Source: Streptomyces sp. SID10853 (GTDB lineage: Bacteria; Actinomycetota; Actinomycetes; Streptomycetales; Streptomycetaceae). Taken from it: a stretch of DNA of 44,241 bases. Below are positions 9,041-17,545 of this stretch, one piece after another. The notes beneath the pieces were generated by a model. That model did not search any database, had not been told where the DNA came from, and saw only the letters and a program-made list of their open reading frames with translations. The stretch covers positions 1-44,241 of the forward strand of contig NZ_JAAGLN010000035.1 of NCBI RefSeq assembly GCF_010548145.1, read 5' to 3'. The first letter of the stretch is position 1, and the number at the start of each line of letters is the position of its first letter. A program made the translations under genes and the position numbers.

Positions 9041-9712
9041 ATGAGCGGCGACGAACCGCTGGGAAAGTACCGCGGCAAGCGGGATTTCGGGACGACGTCG
9101 GAGCCCCGCGGCGGGGCGGCCGGAGAGGGTGACGCACCCTGCTTTGTCGTGCAGATCCACGACGCGCGCCGGATGCACTTCGACTTCAGGCTGGAGGTGG
9201 ACGGCGTACTCAAGTCCTGGGCCGTGCCGAAGGGGCCGTCGACGGAGCCGAAGGACAAGCGGCTCGCCGTACCGACCGAGGACCACCCGCTGGAGTACCG
9301 GGAGTTCGAAGGGGTCATCCCGAAGGGCGAGTACGGCGGTGGCACGGTGATCGTCTGGGACGAGGGCACGTACCGGCCGCTCAGCCACGACCGCCGGGGA
9401 CACACCGTCCCGTTCGGGGAGTCCATCGAACGCGGCCACGCGACCTTCTGGCTGGACGGCGCCAAGCTGCAGGGTGAGTACGCGCTGACGCGTTTCCACG
9501 GCGGCGGCGACAGCACCGACCCCGAGGCATGGCTGCTCATCAAGGCGAGGGAGAAGACCGGCACGGCGCGGGACGGGACCGGCGGGCCCCGGACGGCGCC
9601 CCGGGACAGCGGTGGCACCACGGACCCCCGCCGGGCGCGCTCGGTCCGTACCGGAAGAACACTCCAGCAGGTCGCCCGGAGCGCGGTGGACGAGGGCGAC
9701 GGGGAGAGCTGA
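9041..9712 (+). CDS. Stand-alone LigD-type DNA 3'-phosphoesterase
   Basis: A 223-residue protein whose residues 10-175 form the LigD phosphoesterase (PE) domain, which trims 3'-ribonucleotides and 3'-phosphates at breaks before ligation by bacterial NHEJ. The active-site residues known from Pseudomonas LigD are visible: H40, H46, D48 and R50 in QIHDARRMHFDFRLE, and H82 in EDHPLEY. The C-terminal 50 residues are low-complexity. No ligase or polymerase domain is fused. The ATG at 9041 is chosen because GAGGAAGG stands 8 bases before it; an upstream ATG at 9017 overlaps the MFS stop and would add eight residues. Confidence 0.9.
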   Translation: MSGDEPLGKYRGKRDFGTTSEPRGGAAGEGDAPCFVVQIHDARRMHFDFRLEVDGVLKSWAVPKGPSTEPKDKRLAVPTEDHPLEYREFEGVIPKGEYGGGTVIVWDEGTYRPLSHDRRGHTVPFGESIERGHATFWLDGAKLQGEYALTRFHGGGDSTDPEAWLLIKAREKTGTARDGTGGPRTAPRDSGGTTDPRRARSVRTGRTLQQVARSAVDEGDGES

Positions 9713-9874
9713 GCGGAATTTCCGCCGGGCAGGCGCTGGACCGCCGCCGGCGGGGCAGGTGGCAGTGGTGCGGGTGGCCCCGCTGGGCGGCGGCGCGGCC
9801 CCCGGATGGCACCATCCGTGTGGTGGCGAAGACCCACCCGCGGCGGCCCGGCCGCTTCACGAGAGGACATGTGG

Positions 9875-10300
9875 ATGAACAGCTCCCCGGAGCAGCGCGA
9901 CCCCGTACCGACCGTCACGGAGCCCGTCCCTGATCTGCAGCTCCAGTTGCTCGTCCGGCTGCTCGGCGAGCAGCTGCGGGCGAGCCTGCCGGTCACGCTG
10001 AACGTTCCGGGCGGTGTGCTGTACGGCGACCTCATCGCCCACGAGGCGTGGAAGGCCGACTGGTCGAAGAGTCTGCGGGAGCTGGGCGGGTCCGGCGCCG
10101 ATGTGGTGGCCGGGTTCCCCGAGACCGTCGACCAGGCGCTCAGTGAACTCCACGGCGACGAGGACGCGCACCAGCTGCCCCGCTGGATCCATCTGCGCGA
10201 CGCGACGCTGGTGGCCGGTGCGGTGAACACGGTGACGCTTCCGCTGTGGCGCGGCCGGCTCGCCGATGTGTCCGGCTGGTCGCTGGGCAGGCCGGCCTGA
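9875..10300 (+). CDS. Small conserved-looking protein of unknown function
   Basis: A 141-residue soluble protein not assigned to a family. It has a leucine-rich helix (LQLQLLVRLLGEQLRASLP), a central segment VPGGVLYGDLIAHEAWKADW, and a regular C-terminal part (LPRWIHLRDATLVAGAVNTV) suggesting a compact alpha/beta domain. Codon bias fits a real gene. AGAGGA sits 7 bases before the ATG at 9875; the ATG at 9869 would be too close. It follows the LigD-type gene by 162 bp and ends before a strong bidirectional terminator. Confidence 0.7.
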   Translation: MNSSPEQRDPVPTVTEPVPDLQLQLLVRLLGEQLRASLPVTLNVPGGVLYGDLIAHEAWKADWSKSLRELGGSGADVVAGFPETVDQALSELHGDEDAHQLPRWIHLRDATLVAGAVNTVTLPLWRGRLADVSGWSLGRPA

Positions 10301-10390
10301 CCCGTTGGACTTGGTCCGGTGGCGCGGCCCCCCCCGGCGGCCGGCGAGGCGCACTCCCCGGCGGCCGGCGGGCGCGCAGAACACCGGTGA

Positions 10391-10425
10391 CCGGGGGCCG
10401 AGGCTGCCGCGGCCTCGGCCCCCGG
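10391..10425. terminator. Bidirectional terminator between convergent genes
   Basis: A perfect 14-bp G+C-rich stem (10391-10404 with 10412-10425) and 7-base loop, placed between the stop codons of the unknown gene (10300) and the convergent GH92 gene (10448). Confidence 0.8.
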
Positions 10426-10447
10426 GTTCTGACGGCCCGCCCGGTGG

Positions 10448-12880
10448 TCAGTGCGGAAGGCCGCCGGGTGCGGTCGCCCAGGTCGTGTCGGGCCGGTCCG
10501 ACAGCCGGTAGGCCAGGCTGCCGCCCGAGGTGATCAGCCGGGCGTCGGTCCAGGAGCGGTCACTGCTGCGGCCGTTGACGGAAAGCCCGCTGATGTACGG
10601 ATGCGACGCGTCCGCCGCCGGGGCGCTGAGGGTGATGTCGCCGCGGCCCGCGCGGCTCACGACCGCCTTCGGGAACAGCGGTGCGCCGACCAGCATCGAC
10701 GCGCTGCCCGGTGTCTGCGGATACAGGCCGAGCGCGGAGAACACGTACCAGGCGGACATGGTGCCCAGGTCGTCGTTGCCCGGCAGTCCGGAAGGTCCCG
10801 TGCCGTACACGGTGTTCAGGATCTGCCGGACGGTGGCCTGTGTCTTCCAGGGCTGCCCGAGCGCGTTGTAGAGCCACGGGGCGTGGATGCCCGGCTCGTT
10901 GGTCGGGTCGTAGCGCAGGGCGTCGCCGCCCTTGACCGACCAGGCGCCGTCCGCGGTGTGGAAGAAGCCGTCGAGCCGGCCGGCCGCTGCCGTACGCCCG
11001 CCCATCGCGGCGGCCAGCCCCTGGACGTCCTGCGGCACCATCCAGCTGTAGGTCGCACTGGTGCCCTGGGCGAAGCCGAGGTCGCTGCCCGGGTCGAACG
11101 GCGTCACCCAGGACCCGTCCGCGTTCCGTGCCTGGATGTAGCCGGCGCCCTCGGTGGCCTGCGGGTTGAAGACATTGCGCCACCAGGCACCGCGTGCGGT
11201 GAACTCGGCCGCCTCGTCGGTCCGGCCGAGCAGCTTCGCCCACTTCGCCAGGGCCGAGTCGGCGACCGCGTCCTCCAGGGTCTCGGCGGCGCCGCCCCAG
11301 CAGTGGCAGACGTCCTGCGGCGCGTAGTGCGAGACCAGGTACTGGGCGAGGTTGGGGCGCTGGCCCGTGCACTGACCGGGGCACCCGGCGTCCGACAGGT
11401 CGTCAGGCCGGGGCACGGTGGCCTGGCGCACCAGGGAGTCGAAGGCGCCCCGGTAGTCGAAGTTCCGCACGCCCATGGCGTAGAAGGTCGCCAGTGTCGC
11501 CGCCGTGGGGTCACCGGTCATCACATGGGTGGCGCCGCTGATGTGCACCCAGCGGTCCCACACACCGTCGTTCTGGCGGGAGAAGTTGTACAGCGACTGC
11601 GCGAAGTCACCTGCCACCTCCGGCTTCAGGGCGGCCAGCAGCTGTATCTGCGCGCGGTACTGGTCCCAGCCGGAGAAGTTGCTGTACTGCGCCCGCTGCC
11701 CCCGCTCGATCCGGTGCGGGACCCCGTCCATGCCGGGGTAACGGCCGTCGGTGTCGCTGATCAGGTTCGGCTCCATCAGCGAGTGGTAGAGCGCGGTGTA
11801 GAAGGTGGTGCGCTGGGCGGTGCTGCCGCCGCCGATCCGTACCGCTCGCAGCTCGCGGTCCCAGGACCGGCTGGTGCCGCGTGCGACATCGGCGACGCTC
11901 GCCCGGGGCGCGATCTCCTGGCGCAGATTGGTCTCCGCGCCGCCGAGACTGACGTACGAGATCCCCAGACGCATTCTGACATCGTTGTCGGACGAGGTGT
12001 CGAAGCCGACATAGCCGCCCGAACCACGTCCCGCGCGGTCCGCTCCGGTCGCGTAGCCCTCGCCGCCCGAGCCGGAGACGGAGCCCGGGGAGAGCGTCCC
12101 GTCCTTCCAGGTCCCGTGCGAGGAGAAGGCCCGGTCGAAGGAGGCGCTGAAGTACAGCTTGTAGTAGCTCTTGCGGTTGTTGGTGCCTCCGTTGGCGCGG
12201 CGGCCGCAGAAGGCGCCGGTGAGTACCCAGCCGGTCACCTTGTGGTGGGCGGTGTCGATGTCGACGTGGGCGTCCTCGCTGCCGTTGAGCGAGTTGGAGA
12301 CGCGGAAGAGCAGACTGGCGGGCTTCCCGGCCGGGAAGGCGAAGTCGGCCACTCCGGCCCGCGGGCTGACGGCGAGATCCGCCGATGCGCCGGAGTCGAG
12401 GCCCACCCGGTAGCGGCCCGGGGTGGCGCTCTCGTTCTCGTGCTTGAAGCCGGCGGCGTAGACCGCGTCCTTGGTGTCGGCGGACGGTGACGACGTGACA
12501 TCGCCGACGAACGGCATGATCGGTACGTCGCCCGCAGCACCAGGGGCGCATCCGGCGCCATTGACATGGGTGAGGCTCAGCCCCCGCATGCGGGTCGTGT
12601 TGTAGTCGTAGCCGTTGGCGGCCGCCGTGTTGGTCTGGTCGCCATTGGTGCTGGTCGGGGACCAGCCGATCATTCCGTACGGAGCGGTGGCCCCGGGGTA
12701 GGTGTTGCCGCCGTTGGACGAGCCGATCAGCGGGTCGACGTACGCGGTCGGCTGCTGCACCAGGGGCGCGGCCTCGGCCGACGGAGCGAGCAGAGCGGCA
12801 GTCAGCGCGGTGACGACTCCCACTGCCGCGGCCGACGCGCGGGTTCTGCTGCGGGAACGGGGTGGTCTTCCGAAGAGCAT
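10448..12880 (-). CDS. Secreted GH92 family glycoside hydrolase (alpha-mannosidase)
   Basis: An 810-residue exported enzyme. After a Sec signal peptide (ASAAAVGVVTALTAALLAPS then AEA) comes the GH92 N-terminal beta-domain with the signature GGNTYPGATAPYGMIGWSP and SLTHVNGAGC, then the (alpha/alpha)6 domain with FYTALYHSLMEPNL, FSGWDQYRAQIQ, and the C-terminal GNDDLGTMSAWYVFSALGLY motif. GH92 enzymes are calcium-dependent exo-alpha-mannosidases, mostly alpha-1,2, that trim mannans or N-glycans. Start at ATG 12880, preceded by GGAAGG; the longer frame from 12937 would put 19 Arg-rich residues before the signal peptide. Linkage specificity is not determinable here. Confidence 0.92.
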   Translation of the reverse strand: MLFGRPPRSRSRTRASAAAVGVVTALTAALLAPSAEAAPLVQQPTAYVDPLIGSSNGGNTYPGATAPYGMIGWSPTSTNGDQTNTAAANGYDYNTTRMRGLSLTHVNGAGCAPGAAGDVPIMPFVGDVTSSPSADTKDAVYAAGFKHENESATPGRYRVGLDSGASADLAVSPRAGVADFAFPAGKPASLLFRVSNSLNGSEDAHVDIDTAHHKVTGWVLTGAFCGRRANGGTNNRKSYYKLYFSASFDRAFSSHGTWKDGTLSPGSVSGSGGEGYATGADRAGRGSGGYVGFDTSSDNDVRMRLGISYVSLGGAETNLRQEIAPRASVADVARGTSRSWDRELRAVRIGGGSTAQRTTFYTALYHSLMEPNLISDTDGRYPGMDGVPHRIERGQRAQYSNFSGWDQYRAQIQLLAALKPEVAGDFAQSLYNFSRQNDGVWDRWVHISGATHVMTGDPTAATLATFYAMGVRNFDYRGAFDSLVRQATVPRPDDLSDAGCPGQCTGQRPNLAQYLVSHYAPQDVCHCWGGAAETLEDAVADSALAKWAKLLGRTDEAAEFTARGAWWRNVFNPQATEGAGYIQARNADGSWVTPFDPGSDLGFAQGTSATYSWMVPQDVQGLAAAMGGRTAAAGRLDGFFHTADGAWSVKGGDALRYDPTNEPGIHAPWLYNALGQPWKTQATVRQILNTVYGTGPSGLPGNDDLGTMSAWYVFSALGLYPQTPGSASMLVGAPLFPKAVVSRAGRGDITLSAPAADASHPYISGLSVNGRSSDRSWTDARLITSGGSLAYRLSDRPDTTWATAPGGLPH

Positions 12881-13195
12881 GGAACGGGCCTTCCGGCGGG
12901 GGCGGTGGACAGCCCCTGTGCGCCGGCCGTTCGTCATCCGTCACGTAGGGGCGACGCGATCATAAGTCGCCGGGGAGGTAGGGGACATGACACGGGCAGC
13001 CCGTTCGGTGAACGGGAGGTGAAGAGGCCCGGACAGGGCTTGTGCGACGGAGCGCGTGTCGAACACTCTGCCGGGACCGGTGACCGGCGAAGGTGGACAG
13101 GGAAGCAGGTCAGGCAGTCGGGTCAGGCAGCCAGGCAAACCGTTCCGGAGACGGCCGACCGGAGCGGTCCCACTCGTACGGCCGAGGAGCAGCCG
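12881..13195. other. Divergent intergenic region (GH92 / DinB)
   Basis: About 315 bp with no gene. It contains a small hairpin near 13000 (CCCGTTC-GGT-GAACGGG) and short reiterated GTCAGGCAG elements at about 13110-13135. Promoters of both flanking genes must lie here, but no clear -35/-10 pair was found. Confidence 0.4.
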
Positions 13196-13702
13196 ATGAA
13201 CACCGCAGATGTGCTGGCAGACGCGTTCGGCCGGGTCCAGGAGTCCGTCCATGAGGCGGTCGACGGCCTTTCGGCCGAGGACCTCGGCGCGCAGCTGGAC
13301 AGCGGGGCGAACTCGATCGCCTGGCTGGTCTGGCATCTGGCCCGGGTGCAGGACGACCACGTGGCCGACGCGTCCGGCCAGGAGCAGGTGTGGCTGGACC
13401 AGGGCTGGGCCGACCGCTTCGAGCTGCCCTTCACGGACACGGAGACCGGCTACGGCCAGAGCGCCGGGCAGGTCGCCCAGGTGCGGGCCGACGCCGCTCT
13501 GCTGACCGGCTACTACGACGCGGTCCACGAGCGGACCGTGGACTTCGTCCGGGGGCTCGACGACGCCGCGCTCGACCGGGTGGTGGACGAGGCGTGGTCA
13601 CCGCCGGTCACGCTCGGTGTCCGGCTGATCAGCGTCATCGGCGACGACATGCAGCACGTGGGGCAGGCGGCCTTCGTCCGGGGATCGCTGGAACGCCGGT
13701 AG
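13196..13702 (+). CDS. DinB-fold family protein (DUF664-like)
   Basis: A 168-residue four-helix-bundle protein. Three histidines are placed as in the metal site of DinB-fold enzymes: H in WLVWHLARVQ, H in DDHVADAS, and H in GDDMQHVGQAAFVRG. Actinobacterial members include mycothiol-dependent transferases, so a thiol-transferase role is plausible but unproven. The ATG at 13196 follows GAGGAGC; the same frame is open far upstream but without codon support. Confidence 0.85.
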   Translation: MNTADVLADAFGRVQESVHEAVDGLSAEDLGAQLDSGANSIAWLVWHLARVQDDHVADASGQEQVWLDQGWADRFELPFTDTETGYGQSAGQVAQVRADAALLTGYYDAVHERTVDFVRGLDDAALDRVVDEAWSPPVTLGVRLISVIGDDMQHVGQAAFVRGSLERR

Positions 13703-13795
13703 CGCGGCGGGGCGGGGGCCGGCAGCAGCCCTGATGCGGGGCACCCTGCGAAAAGTTAAGCTTTGGGCACCTCAGCCCTCCTCCGGAGCGACCGT

Positions 13796-15844
13796 ATGGC
13801 AGGACGAGATCTACCCCTGATCGGGCCGGGCGAGCGGCTGGCCCTCAACCGTATGGGCAGTTTCGACTGGGACCTGCGCGGCGGGAAGCTGGAGTTCGAC
13901 GAGCCCGGTCTCGCGGTGTTCGATCTGCGCCCCGACGAGTTCGACGGCCGTCCCGAGTCCCTGGGCAGCCGTATCCCGCCCGAGGAGGGCCACCGGCTCG
14001 ACGTGGCGCTGACACAGGCCGTCCGGAGCGGCCGTTCCTCGTACGGGGTGTACTTCCAGCTGCGCCGCCGCAACGGGATCCGGCAGTGGACCCATACCCG
14101 CGGCCGGATCCTGCGCGACGAACGGGACGTCCCGTACCGCGTCATCGGAATCGTCCGCAACGCGACGACCGATCTCACCGAATTCGCCACCGTCAACCCC
14201 GCCGAGGCCGGCCGGCGGCGGCTGACCACCATGGTCCAGGGGACCACCGATGCGCTGTCCAGGGCGGTCACCGTGGACGATGTGACCGCGGTGCTGACCG
14301 GCGAGGACGGCCTTGAACGCTTCGACGCGGACGGGCTCGTCCTCGGTCTGGTCGCGGGCGGCGCACTGGAGCTGGTCGCGCTCGCCGGGGACTCGATGCA
14401 TGTCCTGGACGACCTCAGGCGCCATCGGCTGGACGACTCGCTGCCGCTGGCCGACGCGGTGCTTTCCCAGCAGCCGCGGTTCGTCACCTCGCTGGAGGAC
14501 CTGTCGGAGGAGTTCCCGCGACTGCGCCCGTACGTCCAGCGGATGGGGCTCGACGCGGCGGCCTTCCTGCCGCTGATCGCGCAGGCCCGCTCCATCGGAT
14601 GTCTGGCGCTCTTCTACCGGGGCCGCAGCCGCTTCTCGTCGGAGGACCGCAACCTCTGTCTGGGGCTTGCGGGCATCGTCGCCCAGTCCCTGCAGCGCGC
14701 TGTCCTCTTCGACCAGGAGAGGGAGTTCGCCACCGGGCTCCAGTCCGCCATGCTGCCGCGGCGCATCCCCGAATTCCCGTCAGCGGAGATCGCCGTGCGG
14801 TACCACTCGGCGTGGAGCGGCAGGGAGGTCGGCGGCGACTGGTACGACGTCGTGGCGCTGCCGCGCGGCCGGGTGGGCATCGTGGTCGGCGACGTTCAGG
14901 GTCATGACACACACGCGTCGGCCATCATGGGCCAGCTCCGGATCGCGCTGCGTGCGTACGCGGGGGAGGGCCATACCCCGGGCACGGTGCTGGCGCGCGC
15001 CTCCCGCTTCCTCGCCGAACTGGACACCGACCGCTTCGCCACCTGCACATACGCCCAGGTCGATCTGGCGTCGGGTGCGATCAGGGCGGTCCGCGCCGGG
15101 CATCTGGGACCGCTGATCCGGCACACCGACGGGCGGGTCGGCTGGCCGAACGTACGCGGCGGTCTCCCGCTGGGCCTGGGCACGGAGTTCGGGCAGGAGG
15201 AGTACCCCGAGACCCGGCTCGACCTGGTGCCCGGCGAGACCCTGCTGCTCTGCACCGACGGCCTGGTCGAGGAGCCCGGCACGGACATCGGGGTGGGGAT
15301 GGACGCGCTCGCCGACGCGGTGCGCCAGGGACCCGAGGAGGCGGAGGCGCTCGCGGACGACCTGGCGGCCCGGCTCTGGGAGCGCTGGGGCACCAGTGAC
15401 GACGTGGCACTGCTGGTGCTGCGCCGGGCGCCCGACCCGGGCACCCCGCAGGCACCCCGTATCCATCAGTACATTCACCAGGCGGACCCGGAAGGGCTCG
15501 CCGAGGCCCGCGCCGTGCTGCGCGGCGCGCTGGAGGCGTGGGGGCTCGAAGAGCTGGTGGACGACGTCGAACTTGCCGCGGGGGAGCTCCTGGTGAATGT
15601 GCTGCTCCACACGGAGGGCGGCGCCGTACTGACACTTGAGGTGCTGCCGGAGCCCGTGCGGCGGATCCGGCTCTGGGTCAAGGACAGGTCCAGCGCCTGG
15701 CCGCGGCGGCGTACCCCCGGTGAGGCGGCCACCTCGGGGCGCGGCCTGATGATGATCGACGCGGTGTCGGCCCGGTGGGGGGTCGAGCCGCGCGGTGACG
15801 GCAAGGCCGTCTGGTGCGAGTTCGAGCCCGGGGCCGGAGCCTGA
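13796..15844 (+). CDS. PAS-GAF-PP2C-HATPase regulatory phosphatase (SpoIIE family)
   Basis: A 682-residue multidomain cytoplasmic protein. Residues about 15-135 form a PAS domain (MGSFDWDLRGGKLEFDEPG to a PAC-like RVIGIVRNAT), 150-310 a GAF domain, 325-545 a SpoIIE PP2C domain with EVGGDWYDV, VVGDVQGHDTHA, LLLCTDGLVEEPG and TSDDVALLVL, and 560-680 an anti-sigma-type HATPase (VELAAGELLVNVLLHT, GRGLMMIDAVS). Streptomycetes use such fusions in partner-switching control of sigma factors, the HATPase phosphorylating and the PP2C dephosphorylating the antagonist. GGAG stands 7 bases before the chosen ATG; a TTG at 13763 has no support. Confidence 0.92.
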   Translation: MAGRDLPLIGPGERLALNRMGSFDWDLRGGKLEFDEPGLAVFDLRPDEFDGRPESLGSRIPPEEGHRLDVALTQAVRSGRSSYGVYFQLRRRNGIRQWTHTRGRILRDERDVPYRVIGIVRNATTDLTEFATVNPAEAGRRRLTTMVQGTTDALSRAVTVDDVTAVLTGEDGLERFDADGLVLGLVAGGALELVALAGDSMHVLDDLRRHRLDDSLPLADAVLSQQPRFVTSLEDLSEEFPRLRPYVQRMGLDAAAFLPLIAQARSIGCLALFYRGRSRFSSEDRNLCLGLAGIVAQSLQRAVLFDQEREFATGLQSAMLPRRIPEFPSAEIAVRYHSAWSGREVGGDWYDVVALPRGRVGIVVGDVQGHDTHASAIMGQLRIALRAYAGEGHTPGTVLARASRFLAELDTDRFATCTYAQVDLASGAIRAVRAGHLGPLIRHTDGRVGWPNVRGGLPLGLGTEFGQEEYPETRLDLVPGETLLLCTDGLVEEPGTDIGVGMDALADAVRQGPEEAEALADDLAARLWERWGTSDDVALLVLRRAPDPGTPQAPRIHQYIHQADPEGLAEARAVLRGALEAWGLEELVDDVELAAGELLVNVLLHTEGGAVLTLEVLPEPVRRIRLWVKDRSSAWPRRRTPGEAATSGRGLMMIDAVSARWGVEPRGDGKAVWCEFEPGAGA

Positions 15845-15937
15845 GCTGAGCGGGCGGCGCTCACGGGCCTGGTCGTGCCGGTGGGGCCTGGCCGACCCCC
15901 GTATGAGCAACAGCGGCTCGAAACTGCTGTGTTCACA

Positions 15938-15993
15938 CCGAGGCCGCCAGACCGAGGCCCCCGTACCAAGGCCGCCACACCGGGGCCGCCGCA
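15938..15993. repeat. Four imperfect 14-bp tandem repeats
   Basis: Four consecutive 14-base units with consensus CCGAGGCCGCCACA, each differing at a few positions, lie between the convergent phosphatase and DUF1918 genes. No coding or terminator role is apparent. Confidence 0.65.
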
Positions 15994-16072
15994 CGGACGC
16001 GCCTCTTCCGCACCGGCCTCAGGCCGATGACGGGCTTGCAACGGTCCGTCCGAAGGGGGCGTCAGGACCGGC

Positions 16073-16273
16073 TCAGCCCTCTTCGCCGGTGCTTCGGTGC
16101 TCCACGACGGAGTCCGGACCCGGAGACATGATCGTCTCGTGTCCGTTCTCCGCCCGCACGCGGTAAGGCGGTGTGCCGTTGGCGCCCAGCACCTCAACGA
16201 TCTCCACCACGTGGTCGTTCGCGCCCACGGTCCGGCCGTGGACCACAAGGCGGTCTCCCTCGCTGGCGTGCAT
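16073..16273 (-). CDS. DUF1918 domain protein
   Basis: A 66-residue protein matching the small actinobacterial DUF1918 family: MHASEGDRLVVHGRTVG, a central EIVEVLGANGTPPYRVR and the acidic end GHETIMSPGPDSVVEH. The fold is thought to be an SH3-like beta barrel; the function is unknown. Start at ATG 16273, preceded by AAAGGA; the open frame to 16369 adds residues outside the family. Confidence 0.88.
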   Translation of the reverse strand: MHASEGDRLVVHGRTVGANDHVVEIVEVLGANGTPPYRVRAENGHETIMSPGPDSVVEHRSTGEEG

Positions 16274-16363
16274 CTCACCGATTCCTTTCGCTGGGGTCAG
16301 GACCGACTTCACCTCACCGCACGCCCGGGGCGTCACCGCGTCGGACACGTTCAGCCGAGGCGC

Positions 16364-16385
16364 GTTCACCCGTTCACCCGTTCAC
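16364..16385. repeat. Short 8-bp tandem repeat
   Basis: GTTCACCC is present 2.75 times in a row in the gap between the SDR gene stop and the DUF1918 start. Tracts of this kind can vary in copy number by slippage. Confidence 0.5.
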
Positions 16386-16414
16386 GCGCTGCGGAGGTCC
16401 CGGTGTGACGTGTC

Positions 16415-17161
16415 TCAGGCCCGCCGCCCGCCGTCGACCGACATCGCGATCCCGGTGACGTAGGACGCGGCGTCCGAGCAGAGCCAGACCGCCGCTGCCG
16501 CCACCTCCTCCGGCGCGGCCAGTCGGCCGAGCGGGGTGATCGCCGTCTGCCGCGCGACCATGTCGGTCCCGGCCGCTACTCTGTCGAACCCGGCGGTGCC
16601 GGTCGGTCCCGGGCAGACGGCGTTGACCCGGATGTTCTCCGGCGCGTAGTCCACCGCGGCGGCCTTGGTGAGCCCCACGACCCCGTGTTTGGCGGCCACA
16701 TAGGCGGGGGCGTGCGGGATCGCGTACAGCCCGCCGTTGGAGGCGATGTTGACGATCGCGCCACCGCCGCCGAGCAGCGGCAGCTCGTACTTCATGCACA
16801 GGAAGGTCCCGGCCAGATTGACGTGCACCACGCGCTCGAACTCGTCCAGGGGCAGCCGGTCGAGCTGCCGGTGGTGCGAGGCCATACCGGCGTTGTTCAC
16901 GGCGAAGTCGAGACCGCCGTACGCCGCGACCGTACGCTCGACGGCTGCCCGCACGGAGTCCTCGTCGGCGATGTCGACGGCGGCGGTCAGCGCTTCCCCG
17001 CCGGCCTGTCTGATCATTTCGGTGGTCTCGGCCGCAGCACGCTCGTCGATGTCGAGCACGGCGACCGCGGCGCCGCCGCGGGCGAACTCCAGCGCCGTCG
17101 CGCGGCCGATCCCGCTGCCGGCCCCGGTGACCAGCCCCGCTTTCCGGGAACCGGCGCTCAT
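16415..17161 (-). CDS. SDR family NAD(P)-dependent oxidoreductase
   Basis: A 248-residue classical short-chain dehydrogenase/reductase. The nucleotide-binding motif TGAGSGIG is at residues 12-19, NNAG follows in the middle, the catalytic Ser is in VNIASNGG, and Tyr/Lys are in AYVAAKHG. An acidic residue in VLDID after beta-2 suggests NAD rather than NADP preference. The ATG overlaps the stop of the upstream small gene (ATGA), so the pair is translationally coupled and is likely controlled by the divergent LysR regulator. The substrate is unknown. Confidence 0.92.
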   Translation of the reverse strand: MSAGSRKAGLVTGAGSGIGRATALEFARGGAAVAVLDIDERAAAETTEMIRQAGGEALTAAVDIADEDSVRAAVERTVAAYGGLDFAVNNAGMASHHRQLDRLPLDEFERVVHVNLAGTFLCMKYELPLLGGGGAIVNIASNGGLYAIPHAPAYVAAKHGVVGLTKAAAVDYAPENIRVNAVCPGPTGTAGFDRVAAGTDMVARQTAITPLGRLAAPEEVAAAAVWLCSDAASYVTGIAMSVDGGRRA

Positions 17162-17475
17162 ACCAGCGCCTCGTGGTTCGCCCAGGCGACCCGGTACGGG
17201 TGCCGCGACTGCCAGCGGCCGATGACCTCGTGCAGGCCGGGCGAGGCGAACGCCTCCGCCAGCGCTTCGGCGTCGGGGAGTGAGACCTGCACGATCGCGG
17301 TCGCGATCAGCGCCGGAATGGCCTCTTCGCCCGGGACGGGGAGATGGCGCCGGGCCGCGAACGACTGGACGAGACCGGATTCGAGCATGGCCCGTTCGAT
17401 GTCTGCGAGGTATTGGTCGAGCTCGGTGTCGGGCAGCGGCTGGTCGAAGGCAACAATCATGGTGTGTTTGATCAT
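17158..17475 (-). CDS. Small dimeric alpha/beta-barrel-like (EthD/Dabb-type) protein
   Basis: A 105-residue protein beginning MIKHTMIVAFDQPLPDTELD and ending near QSRHPYRVAWANHEALV. The beta-alpha-beta pattern, the length, and the segment LPDAEALAEAFASPGLHEVIG resemble EthD/stress-responsive dimeric alpha/beta-barrel proteins, which often act with oxidoreductases. The match is by pattern only. AAGGA precedes the ATG at 17475. It is first in a two-gene operon with the SDR gene. Confidence 0.7.
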   Translation of the reverse strand: MIKHTMIVAFDQPLPDTELDQYLADIERAMLESGLVQSFAARRHLPVPGEEAIPALIATAIVQVSLPDAEALAEAFASPGLHEVIGRWQSRHPYRVAWANHEALV

Positions 17476-17545
17476 GCGTCCATCCTTGACGGCGTACGCC
17501 ACCGGCGTCCAAGACCCGTTCGTTCTTCAGCGATAACCTGGAGGC

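Noticed and set aside
9713..9730. Small palindrome after the LigD-type gene (GCGGAA-T-TTCCGC)
   Set aside because: A 6-bp stem with a one-base loop cannot form a useful hairpin.
15938..15993. CRISPR-like array
   Set aside because: The units are contiguous 14-mers without unique spacers, so this is a plain tandem repeat.
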